From Coriobacteriales bacterium (GTDB lineage Bacteria; Actinomycetota; Coriobacteriia; Coriobacteriales; UBA8131): a stretch of 12,393 nucleotides of DNA. The position numbers and the translations under genes are program-made. Below, one piece after another: positions 1 to 6,945 of the stretch; position 1 is the stretch's first letter; each line of letters opens with the position of its first letter. The stretch is taken from contig JAISMZ010000240.1 in assembly GCA_031276475.1 (NCBI GenBank), forward strand, positions 1 to 12,393, written 5' to 3'. Under the pieces are notes generated by a model. The model searched no databases. It saw only the letters and a program-made list of their open reading frames with translations, and had not been told where the DNA came from.

Positions 1-120
1 CCTTATAACAGCACGGCTTCCTAGTCAATACACTATACTCGTATTGGCGGCAAATGGCAAGTAGGTGTTGGCACATTCGGTCGGAATCGGGTGATGAAGT
101 ACCAGGAAATGCCAAGACAT

Positions 121-178
121 GCCTCGGGGCGTACTCCAGGGTGTGCCCCGAGGCGCCTTCCCTTCCCGAGGCGCCTCG
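121..178. repeat. Nested GC-rich inverted and direct repeats upstream of metG
   Basis: A perfect 10-bp inverted repeat (GCCTCGGGGC at 121-130, GCCCCGAGGC at 145-154) has a 14-nt loop. The 11-bp direct repeat CCGAGGCGCCT occurs at 148-158 and again at 166-176, and the second copy lies in a perfect 12-bp palindrome, CGAGGCGCCTCG (167-178). The first arm (121-128) can therefore pair with either 147-154 or 165-172. No T-run follows, so a classical intrinsic terminator is not supported. It lies upstream of the probable metG promoter and may end the transcript of a gene outside the window. That role is inference; only the repeats are seen. Confidence 0.6.
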
Positions 179-200
179 CTCCTGGCAGCTAGCCCTGCGG

Positions 201-228
201 CAAAAGCGTGCGAGGCTTTTGCTACAAT
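201..228 (+). promoter_or_regulatory. Probable metG promoter, extended -10, with overlapping inverted repeat
   Basis: TACAAT at 223-228 is preceded by TG at 220-221, which gives an extended -10 element (TGCTACAAT). No convincing -35 hexamer lies 16-18 nt upstream. The spacer carries a perfect 7-bp inverted repeat, CAAAAGC (201-207) and GCTTTTG (215-221), whose right arm overlaps the TG of the -10. That position would suit a repressor site, but this is inference. Transcription would begin near 235, giving a leader of about 124 nt before metG. The same TGnTAYAnT pattern recurs before rpsF and before the kinase gene at the window's right end. Confidence 0.5.
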
Positions 229-358
229 GGACGAAGCGCTTCATTTCCCGGATTTGTGTTTGGGAGGCCCGCAGCCGTTCGTTCTAAGAATGAGGCGGTT
301 GTTCGCGGGCGGAGGCTTGGCACGACAGACAATGATGGCGGCGAACAAAGGGTTTCTG
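229..358 (+). other. metG 5' leader, no gene, partly structured
   Basis: No supported coding sequence lies here. A perfect palindrome GAAGCGCTTC (233-242) sits at the expected transcription start. GCCCGC (267-272) can pair with GCGGGC (305-310), enclosing smaller stems such as TTCT (282-285) with AGAA (287-290). GGAGG at 311-315 lies too far from any good start to serve metG; the likely ribosome binding site is AAAGGG at 347-352, six bases before ATG 359. I see no T-box (no TGGNACCGCG-type element) and no recognisable SAM riboswitch. Confidence 0.4.
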
Positions 359-2305
359 ATGGCCGACAACTTCTACCTGACAACCCCGATCTACTATGTT
401 AATGGGGTGCCCCATCTGGGCACTGCCTACACGACGGTGGCCGCTGACGCACTGGCGCGAGCAATGCGACTGGACGGGCGCGACACCTGGTTTCTCACCG
501 GGCTGGATGAACACGGTCAGAAGGTCGCGCAAAAAGCCAGCGAGGCCAAAGTCAGCCCTCAGGAGTGGGTGGACGGCATCGCACCGCAGTTTAAGGAGAC
601 CTGGGCGGCTCTGGATGTTTCCTACGACGATTTCATCCGCACCACCGAGCCGCGCCATCTGCGCGGAGTGCAGCGCTTTTTTGAGGTGCTGCATAACAAC
701 GGCTATATCTATCAGGACAGTTATGAGGGTTACTATTGTGTGCCGGAGGAGACCTTCTTCTCCGATGAGGCGTTGGCGGAATTTGCCGAACTGGCCGCGT
801 CTGAAGGACGGCCAATCTACGCCGATCAGATTGATGCGGCGGCGGACACCGCCAAAGCCGCCCCCAACGACACCCTGGCTCCTGAGGTCGTCTCCAGCGA
901 CAGTGCCGCCACTCGCGTTCCCCTCTGTCCCGACTGCGGCAGACCGCTTTCCTCTATCAAGGAGGACAACCTCTTCTTTCGGCTCTCGGCCTTCCAGGAT
1001 AAATTATTAGCATACTATGAGGCTAATCCAAATTTTATTCAGCCGGAGACCCGTCGCAACGAGGTGCTCTCCTTTGTGCGCGGGGGCCTTAAGGACCTCT
1101 CCGTCAGCCGCACAACCTTTGACTGGGGGGTGCCCATTCCCTTTGCCCCCGGGCACGTCAGCTACGTCTGGGTGGACGCGCTGATCAACTACATCACCGC
1201 CGTTGGCTACGGCTCCGACGACCCCGCCGACGCCGCGATGTTCGCCCAGCGCTGGCCGGCGACGGTGCATTTTGTGGGCAAGGACATCATCCGTTTTCAC
1301 TGCGTCATCTGGCCGGCGATGCTGATGGCCGCCGGACTCGAGCCGCCCAGACGGGTCTTTGCTCACGGTTTTCTGCTCACCAAGGGCGAGAAGATGTCCA
1401 AATCCAAGGGCAATGTTACCGCACCGCTGGAGCTGGCCCGGCTCTTTAGCGTTGACGGCTATCGTTATTACTTCCTCAGCGACGTGCAGTTTGGCGTTGA
1501 CGGCTCAATCTCGCTGGAGCGAATGGTGCAGGTCTACAACGCCGATCTGGCCAACAGCTGGGGCAACCTCTGCTCGCGCGCCTTTAACATGACCGCCAAG
1601 TACTTTGCCGGCACGGTGCCCGAGCTCTGGCCGCGGACCACGGCAAAGCTGACGGCCGAGATGGGCAACCCGCTGGCTGAGGCCGCCGCCGGCATCTACC
1701 CACGCTATATCGCGGCCTTTGAGGCGCTGGATTACAGCTCCGCCCTGCAAACCGCGATGGAACTCTGCGACGCGGCAAACAGATATGTGGAGACCAGCGC
1801 GCCGTGGACCCTGGCAAAAGCCGTCGCAGCCGAGGCCGCCGAAGCCCTGGCCGCAGGGATCAACCTGGACGAGGCCAGCGCTCCCACCGCCTCCGATCGC
1901 CTGGCCTTTGTGATCTATAACATCCTTGAGGCCATCCGCATCCTCGCCCTGCTGTTTGCCCCCGTGATGCCGGCGACCTCTACCGAGGTCTGGCGCCGCC
2001 TGGGACTGGGCGATCTGTTTGCCACCGTCCCCGCCGCTTCGGCCCCCCTCGCCGCCGCTTTGGCCCCCGCCGCTGAAGTCGCCCCGACTCCGGCGAGCGC
2101 TGCCGTGCCCGAGCTCGCCCCCGCCGCCGCTGGGAGCGGGACCGCCCCCGCCACGGAAGCCGGGGCCGCCCTCGGCGCTGAAGCCACCACCGCCACCTCT
2201 CCTCTGGTCACCGCCCTTGCCTGGGGCGGACTTGCGGCCGGCAATTCCGTGGAGGTGGGCACGCCGCTCTTCCCCCGCCTGGACATCGAGAATCTGGAGC
2301 TGTAA
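359..2305 (+). CDS. metG: Methionyl-tRNA synthetase
   Basis: Cytoplasmic class I enzyme that charges tRNA-Met with methionine using ATP. The 648 residues show the HIGH-type signature PHLG (18-21), the GLDEHGQKV segment (48-56), FVGKDIIRFH (305-314) and KMSKS (345-349), followed by the helical anticodon-binding domain. The start at ATG 359 is chosen because AAAGGG lies six bases upstream and the family sequence begins at MADNFYLTTPIYYVNG; in-frame ATGs at 332 and 335 and further upstream lack a well-spaced binding site. The zinc knuckle is odd: C127, C190 and C193 are present, but the expected second cysteine is E130. A ~50-residue Ala-rich insert (138-187) lies inside the knuckle, and an Ala/Pro-rich stretch (about 555-620) splits the anticodon domain from the closing WGGL...PLFPRLD motif. 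There is no C-terminal EMAPII-like tRNA-binding domain. It is the first gene of a four-gene operon; the tatD ATG follows its stop directly. Confidence 0.97.
   Translation: MADNFYLTTPIYYVNGVPHLGTAYTTVAADALARAMRLDGRDTWFLTGLDEHGQKVAQKASEAKVSPQEWVDGIAPQFKETWAALDVSYDDFIRTTEPRHLRGVQRFFEVLHNNGYIYQDSYEGYYCVPEETFFSDEALAEFAELAASEGRPIYADQIDAAADTAKAAPNDTLAPEVVSSDSAATRVPLCPDCGRPLSSIKEDNLFFRLSAFQDKLLAYYEANPNFIQPETRRNEVLSFVRGGLKDLSVSRTTFDWGVPIPFAPGHVSYVWVDALINYITAVGYGSDDPADAAMFAQRWPATVHFVGKDIIRFHCVIWPAMLMAAGLEPPRRVFAHGFLLTKGEKMSKSKGNVTAPLELARLFSVDGYRYYFLSDVQFGVDGSISLERMVQVYNADLANSWGNLCSRAFNMTAKYFAGTVPELWPRTTAKLTAEMGNPLAEAAAGIYPRYIAAFEALDYSSALQTAMELCDAANRYVETSAPWTLAKAVAAEAAEALAAGINLDEASAPTASDRLAFVIYNILEAIRILALLFAPVMPATSTEVWRRLGLGDLFATVPAASAPLAAALAPAAEVAPTPASAAVPELAPAAAGSGTAPATEAGAALGAEATTATSPLVTALAWGGLAAGNSVEVGTPLFPRLDIENLEL
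2021..2218 (+). repeat. Ala/Pro-rich low-complexity segment inside metG
   Basis: This encodes about residues 555-620 of MetRS, made almost wholly of Ala, Pro, Gly, Thr, Glu, Val, Leu and Ser. It lies between the last anticodon-domain helix (TSTEVWRRLGLGDLF) and the closing motif WGGL. Most MetRS proteins join these two parts with a few residues. The reading frame is intact, so this is an in-frame expansion and not a break. It is probably a flexible surface linker (inference). Confidence 0.75.
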
Positions 2306-3439
2306 ATGCGCGAAAGTGGAGTTTATGACAGCAATTTAAGCGCTGAGGATATCTTTGATGCTCAGTTTCGCGACAGCAAGGGACGGGTTGTGCCGCCGCC
2401 CGAGCTTACAGCCAAGACGCCCGTTGCCGACACGCACTGCCACCTGGACATGCTCCGTCATCCGGCTTTGGCCCTTGCTCGGGCGGCGGCGCACGGCGTG
2501 GAATTCCTCGTCTCGGTATGCGACCCCACCGAAGACGCGGCCTACACTTACCGCGAGCTGCCGCACTGGCGCAAGGCCGCACACGAGCTACTCGGCGCGT
2601 GGAACGCGGAGCTTCCCGCCGGCAGGCGCACGACGGAGGAGGCACCGCAGACCCGCGTTATCATCGGCTGCCATCCCCACAACGCGGCCAAATACACGCC
2701 GGAGACGGAGCGGACGCTGAAGACTCTTGCCGCCCGCCCGCTGACCTGCGGCATCGGTGAGATTGGCCTCGATTATCACTACGATTACAGTCCCCGCGAG
2801 ACGCAGCGCGAGGTCTTTGCCCGTCAGCTGGCCCTGGCGGCTGACGCGATGCTGCCGGTGGCTCTGCATCTGCGCGAGTCCCATGCCGACGGCCTGGCGA
2901 TACTGCGCGAAGCGGGTCCGCTGCCGGCTGGCGTATTGTTGCATTGCTATAACTTGGACTACGACACGCTGCGACCTTTTCTCGACCTGGGCTGTTACGT
3001 GGCCTTTGGCGGAGCGTTGACCTTTAAGAAAAGCGACGAGGTGCGCGATGCGGCGGCTCGTGTTCCGCTGGAGCGCCTGCTTACCGAGACAGACGCGCCC
3101 TTCATGGCGCCGGTACCGTTGCGCGGTACCGTCTGCGGCCCCGAATGTACGGTGTTTACTGCCGCCTGTCTGACCGAACTGCGCCTGGAGGCGGCCGAGG
3201 AGGCCGAGTGGCAGCCGCAGGCCGACGCCAACGACGCCAACGGCGCCAACGGCACCGCGAGTTGCGTCAGCGCCGAACAGCCACACCAGCACGGTTCCGC
3301 CCATCTGCGACATCGGGACGCGGAGCTTGCGGCCCGCGGCCTGTCCGTGCCCGGGCAGGACGCCAGCCACGAAGCCGTCGCCATTCTGAACACCATCTAC
3401 GAGACCGCCCGCCGGCTCTTTGACCGTTCCCGTGAGTGA
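2306..3439 (+). CDS. tatD: TatD-family metal-dependent hydrolase (Mg2+-dependent DNase type)
   Basis: TIM-barrel hydrolase of the TatD family; members act as metal-dependent 3'-5' DNases or exonucleases. The metal-site motifs are all visible: DTHCHLD (42-48), GCHPHNA (121-127), GEIGLDYHYD (151-160), LHLRES with H188, LLHCYN with H213, GGALTF (235-240) and TETDAPF with D263. The protein has 377 residues against about 260 for the family. The excess is a ~30-residue N-terminal extension, an insert before GCHPH, and an acidic, Asn/His-containing insert at about 296-353 carrying a triplicated 9-bp unit. The ATG abuts the metG TAA, with GGAG (2296-2299) six bases upstream, so translation is probably coupled. 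The metG-tatD pairing is common in bacteria. The exact substrate cannot be read from the sequence. Confidence 0.93.
   Translation: MRESGVYDSNLSAEDIFDAQFRDSKGRVVPPPELTAKTPVADTHCHLDMLRHPALALARAAAHGVEFLVSVCDPTEDAAYTYRELPHWRKAAHELLGAWNAELPAGRRTTEEAPQTRVIIGCHPHNAAKYTPETERTLKTLAARPLTCGIGEIGLDYHYDYSPRETQREVFARQLALAADAMLPVALHLRESHADGLAILREAGPLPAGVLLHCYNLDYDTLRPFLDLGCYVAFGGALTFKKSDEVRDAAARVPLERLLTETDAPFMAPVPLRGTVCGPECTVFTAACLTELRLEAAEEAEWQPQADANDANGANGTASCVSAEQPHQHGSAHLRHRDAELAARGLSVPGQDASHEAVAILNTIYETARRLFDRSRE
3224..3250 (+). repeat. Three tandem 9-bp units in tatD
   Basis: GACGCCAAC, GACGCCAAC and GGCGCCAAC follow one another at 3224-3232, 3233-3241 and 3242-3250, encoding DAN-DAN-GAN. They lie in the C-terminal insert that is absent from ordinary TatD proteins. 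The unit is a multiple of three, so copy-number change would keep the frame. Confidence 0.8.
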
Positions 3440-3446
3440 GGTTACC

Positions 3447-4361
3447 ATGAGTACCGCCCCCGACATTCTCTTTATCTCCGGGTCGCCGCGGGCCCACGCC
3501 TGCGAGAGCCTGGTGAACATCATCGAGTCCGGCGCCCGTACGGCCGGCGCCCGCAGCCAGCGATTCATGCTTTCTAAAAAGCACATTTCGCCCTGCACCG
3601 GCTGCAACGCCTGCAACAAGACCGGCGTCTGCGTCCTGGCCAACCGCACGGCAGGCGATCATCTGCTGGACGACTACCTGGAGCTCAAGGCCGTCATGGA
3701 GCGCGTGGATGCCCTGGCCCTGGTCGCGCCGCTGTTCTTTGCCGGGCCGCCGGCGCAGCTCAAGGCGCTGTTCGACCGGATGCAGCCGTATTGGACGCAG
3801 CGTTACATCCTCGGCCAGCCGCCGCGGCCAAAACGCCCCGCGCAGCTGTTCATCGTTGGTGGCGGTGATGCCTATGGCCACGATCCACACGGCCACGAAC
3901 CGCTGGTGGGCATCGCCAGGAGCGCTTTGGCGGTGGCCGGCTTCAGTTTGGAGAAGGTCCACAACTTTGTGGGCTTTCGTGCCGGCAGCGACCGCCCCGT
4001 GCTTCCCGGTGAGGACGCCAGCGAACGGCCCAGCATGGGTGAGTTGGCGCAGCTGAAGCGGGCCGTGGCCGCCCAGGCCGACTTTGAGCAGCGTGCTCGC
4101 GACGCCGGCGGCGCTCTGGCTCGCTTTGTGGTCTGGTCACGAGCGACCAAGCTCGGTGCTGAAGCGAGCGTGGCGCCGGCGACTGAAGCAGCAGCCACGG
4201 CGGAGTCTGTGACCTCGCAGGCCACCGATGCTACCGCTGAGAGAAAGCCGTCGGAGGGCTCTCCCATGCCGTCCACCGAAGAAAAGCCGCTGGAAGCCGC
4301 AGGTGGAGCCGTCTCGGAAACGCCGCCCTCAGCCACAAAGCCAAAGGTTGGGCCGGAGTAG
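3447..4361 (+). CDS. Flavodoxin-fold NAD(P)H-dependent oxidoreductase, iron-sulfur flavoprotein-like
   Basis: Predicted FMN-binding reductase of the NADPH-dependent FMN reductase / iron-sulfur flavoprotein superfamily, cytoplasmic. Seen: N-terminal strand plus phosphate loop ILFISGSPR (7-15); a compact cysteine motif C50-x2-C53-x2-C56-x5-C62, as used for a [4Fe-4S] cluster in iron-sulfur flavoproteins; then VAPLFFAGPPAQLKALFDRM (93-112), typical of the family. Residues from about 236 to 304 form an Ala/Glu/Pro/Thr-rich tail with no fold I recognise. The ATG at 3447 is preferred over the in-frame ATG at 3420 (inside tatD) because GAGG (3438-3441) lies five bases before it and the family begins there. 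It sits seven bases after tatD and just before rsmA, a place where many bacteria carry rnmV (ribonuclease M5). Substrate unknown; cluster binding is inferred from the motif only. Confidence 0.85.
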   Translation: MSTAPDILFISGSPRAHACESLVNIIESGARTAGARSQRFMLSKKHISPCTGCNACNKTGVCVLANRTAGDHLLDDYLELKAVMERVDALALVAPLFFAGPPAQLKALFDRMQPYWTQRYILGQPPRPKRPAQLFIVGGGDAYGHDPHGHEPLVGIARSALAVAGFSLEKVHNFVGFRAGSDRPVLPGEDASERPSMGELAQLKRAVAAQADFEQRARDAGGALARFVVWSRATKLGAEASVAPATEAAATAESVTSQATDATAERKPSEGSPMPSTEEKPLEAAGGAVSETPPSATKPKVGPE

Positions 4362-4364
4362 CCG

Positions 4365-5372
4365 GTGCCCACCCATTCGCCGCTGTCCTCGCCAGCTGCC
4401 ACCCGCGCCGCCCTGGAGCGCTGGGGCCTGCATACCCGCAAATCCCTCGGTCAGCATTTCCTCGTCAGCGACAACGTCGTCGGGCGGATCCTGGCGCTGG
4501 CCGACGTGCAGGCAAACGATGCAGTGCTTGAGATCGGCCCCGGTATCGGCACCCTCACCGAGGCATTGTTGGCCGTCGGCGCTCGGGTAAGCGCTGTGGA
4601 GAAGGATGCGGCGCTGGCTCCTGCGCTTTGCGACCTCCAGCAACGTTATCCCGATCGCTTCAGCTTTCAGATTGCCGATGCGTTGGAGGTGCTAAGACAA
4701 CGCTTTCGCGGTGTGACAACAGAAACGTCTCCCTGTCACACTGCCCTGTCAACCTGCTCGTTTAAGCTGGTGGCCAATCTGCCCTACGCTGCCGCCGCGA
4801 CACTTGTTTTGGCGGCGTTTGAAACCCTCGACGGCCTCGCCAGCGCCACGGTGATGGTGCAGCGCGAGGTCGCACAGCGAATGCGGGCAGTGCCAAACAC
4901 CAAGGACTACGGAGCCTACACGGTAAAGCTTCAGACCCTGGCCCAGCCAAAGGCCCATTTTCTGGTCGCCCCCAGCAACTTCTTACCGCCACCACGGGTG
5001 GACTCCTGCGTCATTCGCATCGAGCGCCTCCCGACGGTCATCTCCGCACAGTCAGACGTTCACGTCTCTGTCGCGGCAGCGCCGCCATCGGCGGCGCCGG
5101 AGTTCGTCCGTGCCATCTTCACGGTTGCTGACGCGGCGTTTTACCAGCGACGCAAGACGATCCGTAACTCGATGCGCGCGTATTTCTCCACAAATGCGAA
5201 GCGTCTTTGCTTTGCCGCCGCCGACGCCGCCGACGCGGTGGACGCCGTTTTGGCACAAGCCAAAGTCAACCCCGCTTCGCGTGGCGAGCAACACGCGGTG
5301 GAGGTCTATCAAAGACTCGGCCTGGCCCTCCTTCAGCTCTATCCAGCTGCCGGTTCTATCTCCTTGGAGTAG
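4365..5372 (+). CDS. rsmA: 16S rRNA dimethyladenosine transferase (KsgA/RsmA)
   Basis: Dimethylates two adjacent adenosines in the 3'-terminal helix 45 of 16S rRNA using S-adenosylmethionine, a late step and checkpoint in 30S assembly. Motifs in the 335 residues: KSLGQHFL (26-33), SAM-binding EIGPGIG (56-62), acidic motif EK-D (79-81), catalytic NLPY (138-141), QREVAQRM (167-174), FLPPPRVDS (206-214) and FYQRRKTIRNSM (259-270). The start is GTG at 4365: GGAG (4355-4358), which runs into the upstream stop codon, sits six bases before it, and no ATG suits. Two short inserts (about 115-132 and 225-245) enlarge it beyond the usual ~270-290 residues. It is the last gene of the metG operon; its final 34 bases overlap the end of the convergent acetyltransferase gene. 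Confidence 0.95.
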   Translation: MPTHSPLSSPAATRAALERWGLHTRKSLGQHFLVSDNVVGRILALADVQANDAVLEIGPGIGTLTEALLAVGARVSAVEKDAALAPALCDLQQRYPDRFSFQIADALEVLRQRFRGVTTETSPCHTALSTCSFKLVANLPYAAAATLVLAAFETLDGLASATVMVQREVAQRMRAVPNTKDYGAYTVKLQTLAQPKAHFLVAPSNFLPPPRVDSCVIRIERLPTVISAQSDVHVSVAAAPPSAAPEFVRAIFTVADAAFYQRRKTIRNSMRAYFSTNAKRLCFAAADAADAVDAVLAQAKVNPASRGEQHAVEVYQRLGLALLQLYPAAGSISLE

Positions 5373-5938
5373 ACGATCAGCTCGTGGTCGAGGTTGCGAA
5401 AGTGCACCAAATGGGTCTCGGAAGCCTTGGTGTAGCCGTGGTTTCTCCAAAAATCGATGCCGCTTTTCTGAATGGGGATGGCATAGATGCTGGCAGCGTC
5501 GATGTCGGACTCGAGCGCGTAGGCCTCGATCTTTTCCACAAGGGCCGACCCGATGCCCTTCAGGCGAAAATCCGGGTCGATTATCATGTGCTGGATAAGC
5601 CAGGTGGCGTGTTTGGGCCAGTCAATGACCACAAAGCCGTAGCCAACCAGCTGGCGGTTCAGGCGGGCGCAGAAGATTATTTTGTCGGAGGAGCTTTTGT
5701 TGGGGATGATGTCTTTTTCTGCGGCAAAGGGCAGCGGCTCGTCGGAAAGCCCCAGGTAGCCAACCACCTGACTGAGTGCCTTGCCGCGCAGCTGCTCGAT
5801 TTCGTGCATCTCGCCACGCGAGAGCTGGCTGAGCAGCGAGCCGTGTACGTGAATCGTGTCGTCTACGGTACCCAGATGTACGACGGTCTCGTAACCTCTG
5901 GGAGGCTCTTCGCCAGTGGGCAGGGGCTTCATCGTCAT
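5339..5938 (-). CDS. GNAT-family N-acetyltransferase
   Basis: Predicted acetyl-CoA-dependent acetyltransferase of 199 residues; the acceptor is unknown. The C-terminal half (about 85-190) has the GNAT pattern: IIFCARLNRQLVGYGFVVI (strand pair), then motif A HMIIDPDFRLKGIGSALVEK (117-136) with the acetyl-CoA pyrophosphate loop R125-L-K-G-I-G, and a late FWRNHGY motif (163-169) typical of the fold's end. Residues 1-80 are not recognised. ATG 5938 is chosen because GGAGG lies six bases upstream; the frame stays open to 6187, but that stretch is antisense to the next gene and Pro/Arg-rich. It is the only gene of its unit. It converges on rsmA with a 34-bp overlap and diverges from the gene at 5971 across a 32-bp gap holding a shared promoter-like element. 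Confidence 0.9.
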   Translation of the reverse strand: MTMKPLPTGEEPPRGYETVVHLGTVDDTIHVHGSLLSQLSRGEMHEIEQLRGKALSQVVGYLGLSDEPLPFAAEKDIIPNKSSSDKIIFCARLNRQLVGYGFVVIDWPKHATWLIQHMIIDPDFRLKGIGSALVEKIEAYALESDIDAASIYAIPIQKSGIDFWRNHGYTKASETHLVHFRNLDHELIVYSKEIEPAAG

Positions 5939-5956
5939 GGCTAACCTCCGATCCTC

Positions 5957-5970
5957 GGTATAATGATACC
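5957..5970. promoter_or_regulatory. Quasi-palindromic -10 element between divergent genes
   Basis: GGTATAATGATACC has 5-bp arms GGTAT/ATACC and reads as a -10 on both strands: TATAAT at 5959-5964 on the plus strand and TATCAT at 5968-5963 on the minus strand. The plus-strand hexamer ends six bases before ATG 5971, so the transcript would start at or beside the first codon (leaderless). The minus-strand one would give a ~20-nt leader containing the GGAGG of the acetyltransferase gene. A clear -35 is not seen on the plus strand; on the minus strand TTTTGA lies 17 nt upstream. Confidence 0.6.
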
Positions 5971-6945
5971 ATGACGACGGAAACTTCAAAAAGCGCAGTT
6001 GAATTTGAGACGGACGTGGCGCTGGAGACTGCTGCCGTCCCGGCGGATGCTGGTGCAAAAGCGAGGGCAGCAGCGGCCGGGGGCGTTGGTGCGGCGGCAG
6101 CAGCCGGGGGCGTTGGCGCGGCGGCAGCGGTGGGCGACGAGAGCCACAGCTATCGTGACCCGCTGGGCGAGCGCTCCGCTGCTGCAAGCGCGGCCGCGCG
6201 GGCCCGTGAGGCGCACTTTGTGCCGGTAGCCAGTTGCTATGACGGTTTCTATGCCAGCTTTGTGCCCGCTGGGCGAGATGGCGAGATTTATCTCGCCGGC
6301 GGCGAGGGGGTCATCGGTTCGCCGCTGGCCTTCAGGGCGGCTGTTGCCGCGACCGCGCCTGAAGGCTTGCCCGGAGCCGCCGCTGCCGCGCCTGAAGGCG
6401 CCGCCACGACCGCCGCCGCCGAGCCCGCCAAGCTCGGAGCCGCCCCTGAGCTCCAGTTGCTCAACCACGCCGGGCTCACCATCGCCAGGTTGGACGCCGA
6501 CACCTCAAAGCGGTTGACCGATCATATCAATAGCGGCTGGCAGGTGACGCTGCTGCTGTCGCTGGTGCTCTATAGTCAGAAGTTGCGTTCACATACGGCA
6601 GAGCTTGCCTGCCTTTGCTATGACCCCGCCTTTGCGGAGACCTTTGAGGCCTTTGCCCGCAACATCGCCTTTCGCGTTCGCAAGGGCGACCATCCGGCAC
6701 TGGCGCTGAGCCAAGACCAGTTCATCCGTGTGGTGGAAAGTCGCGGCGCCTGGTATCTGACTCGCAGCGAGGCGCTGCCGGCGCGCGAGCCAGGGGTGAT
6801 TGTCTACAAGCGTCGGCGCAGCCTGGGTGAGGGCCTGGTGGAACAGGCCTACCAGGGAAAACGCGGTTGCAAGCTGGCGGCCATCGGGTTTTGGGCACTG
6901 CTGGCGGCGGCACTGCTGCTGGTGCTGTTCTGGTGGTTTTTGTAA
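5971..6945 (+). CDS. Unknown protein with Ala-rich N-terminal part and C-terminal membrane anchor
   Basis: I do not recognise this 324-residue protein. Residues 20-60 and 119-160 are Ala/Gly/Pro-rich; the first includes a duplicated 9-residue unit (GGVGAAAAA/GGVGAAAAV). Between and after them are more ordinary segments: AHFVPVASCYDGFYASFVPA (81-100), GLTIARLDADTSKRLTDHI (168-186) and a conserved-looking globular part to about 298. The end, LAAIGFWALLAAALLLVLF (303-320) plus WWFL, is one hydrophobic helix preceded by KRGCK, as in tail-anchored proteins with a cytoplasmic domain. No Shine-Dalgarno precedes ATG 5971, and TATAAT ends six bases before it, so a leaderless message is likely. The order of its two globular segments faintly recalls a HIRAN-like module, but I cannot support that. 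Single-gene unit, divergent from the acetyltransferase. Confidence 0.75.
   Translation: MTTETSKSAVEFETDVALETAAVPADAGAKARAAAAGGVGAAAAAGGVGAAAAVGDESHSYRDPLGERSAAASAAARAREAHFVPVASCYDGFYASFVPAGRDGEIYLAGGEGVIGSPLAFRAAVAATAPEGLPGAAAAAPEGAATTAAAEPAKLGAAPELQLLNHAGLTIARLDADTSKRLTDHINSGWQVTLLLSLVLYSQKLRSHTAELACLCYDPAFAETFEAFARNIAFRVRKGDHPALALSQDQFIRVVESRGAWYLTRSEALPAREPGVIVYKRRRSLGEGLVEQAYQGKRGCKLAAIGFWALLAAALLLVLFWWFL
6076..6129 (+). repeat. Two tandem 27-bp units in the unknown membrane-anchored protein gene
   Basis: Copies at 6076-6102 and 6103-6129 differ at two positions (t90/c117 and a102/g129 of the 6000s), so 25 of 27 bases match. They encode the Ala/Gly unit AGGVGAAAA repeated in frame. Confidence 0.85.

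Noticed and set aside
54..287. Open frame of 77 codons upstream of metG
   Set aside because: No ribosome binding site; it crosses the strong inverted repeats and the probable metG promoter, and its composition does not look like a protein.
119..358. 80-codon N-terminal extension of metG
   Set aside because: The sequence is unlike any MetRS, runs through the inverted repeats and promoter, and the ATG at 359 has a well-placed AAAGGG and the family N-terminus.
229..358. T-box or SAM riboswitch in the metG leader
   Set aside because: Plausible for metG, but no T-box core sequence, specifier-type stem or SAM-aptamer pattern is visible.
2588..3649. Long minus-strand frame antisense to tatD
   Set aside because: Typical mirror frame in GC-rich coding DNA; no binding site, no domain, and the plus-strand TatD motifs are complete.
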